Origin: an uncultured Oscillospiraceae bacterium
GTDB lineage: Bacteria; Bacillota; Clostridia; Oscillospirales; Ruminococcaceae
Assembly: GCA_900540595.1 (NCBI GenBank)
Contig: UQGL01000038.1
Coordinates: forward strand, 1-19,860
DNA length: 19,860 nt
Reading direction: 5' to 3'
Positions 19,815 through 19,860 of the stretch are shown here, piece by piece. Within the stretch, counting starts at the first letter, position 1. Each line of letters begins with the position of its first letter. The position numbers and the translations under genes were made by a program. Below the pieces are notes generated by a model that saw nothing but the letters and a program-made list of their open reading frames with translations, made no database searches and was not told where the DNA came from.

Positions 19815-19860
19815 GGCCCGGTAGTTCAGTTGGTTAGAACGCTAGCCTGTCACGCTAGAG
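19815..19860 (+). tRNA. tRNA-Asp (GTC), 5' part, runs off the window
   Basis: GGCCCGG forms the 5' acceptor strand, then TAGTTCAGTTGGTTAGA is the D arm. GCTAGCCTGTCACGCTAG pairs as an anticodon arm around the loop CTGTCAC, which reads anticodon GTC for Asp. The variable loop, T arm and 3' acceptor strand lie beyond the right edge. Confidence 0.92.

Noticed and set aside
1..19860. CRISPR array, insertion sequence, integrase or transposase
   Set aside because: I saw no regularly spaced direct repeats, no transposase or integrase motifs and no terminal inverted repeats flanking a gene. The acquired-segment idea at the left rests on composition and hsdR only.

Overview
The window is chromosomal DNA from a Gram-positive, GC-rich member of the Clostridia. 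It most resembles the Oscillospiraceae (Faecalibacterium, Gemmiger or Subdoligranulum type). This placement is an inference from gene content (ThyX rather than ThyA, RecD2, PcrA with a Tudor-like tail, ECF-type RibU, MltG followed by U32), from Firmicute-type FMN and SAM-I riboswitches, and from sigma-A promoters with 16-17 bp spacers. No marker gene in the window fixes the genus.

Left edge (1 to about 1375): the 3' end of a type I restriction gene (hsdR) is followed by an AT-rich gene for a polytopic membrane protein of unknown function. A gene-free stretch follows that holds an orphan promoter, a perfect 26-bp palindrome and a strong terminator, which together could form a small-RNA unit. 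The base composition changes sharply at the terminator, so this looks like the right end of a horizontally acquired defence-type segment.

Metabolic block (1407-4913): a P1-family (NylC/DmpA-like) self-processing hydrolase has its own promoter. It is followed by a three-gene unit: a glutamate-cysteine ligase-like enzyme, a DinB-fold protein and a small lipoprotein. A terminator shared with a convergent MscS-type channel gene closes the unit. The pairing of a gamma-glutamylcysteine-type ligase with a DinB-fold protein suggests low-molecular-weight thiol chemistry.

Riboswitch block (4920-8485): mscS (minus) and ribU (plus) diverge from a symmetrical back-to-back promoter built on an 11-bp perfect inverted repeat. 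ribU is controlled by an FMN riboswitch with a terminator, and metK by a SAM-I riboswitch with a terminator.

DNA metabolism block (8569-16991): recD2 overlaps an mreB-like gene by 4 bp. Then come pcrA, thyX and tmk, tightly packed and probably one operon, and a GNAT-like gene. PcrA carries an extra segment after Walker A and a long Gly/Tyr/Ser-rich linker before its RNA-polymerase-binding-type tail. ThyX makes dTMP and Tmk phosphorylates it.

Right edge (17041-19860): mltG (endolytic transglycosylase) and a U32 family gene (probable tRNA-uridine hydroxylation) are followed by a consensus promoter and the first 46 nt of a tRNA-Asp gene, which runs off the window.

Most of the window is ordinary housekeeping sequence. 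The parts that deserve a second look are the left 1.4 kb, the ligase-DinB-lipoprotein unit, the PcrA architecture, and several overlapping regulatory signals. Several starts were moved downstream from the longest possible reading frame because a clear promoter or ribosome binding site lies inside the longer version.
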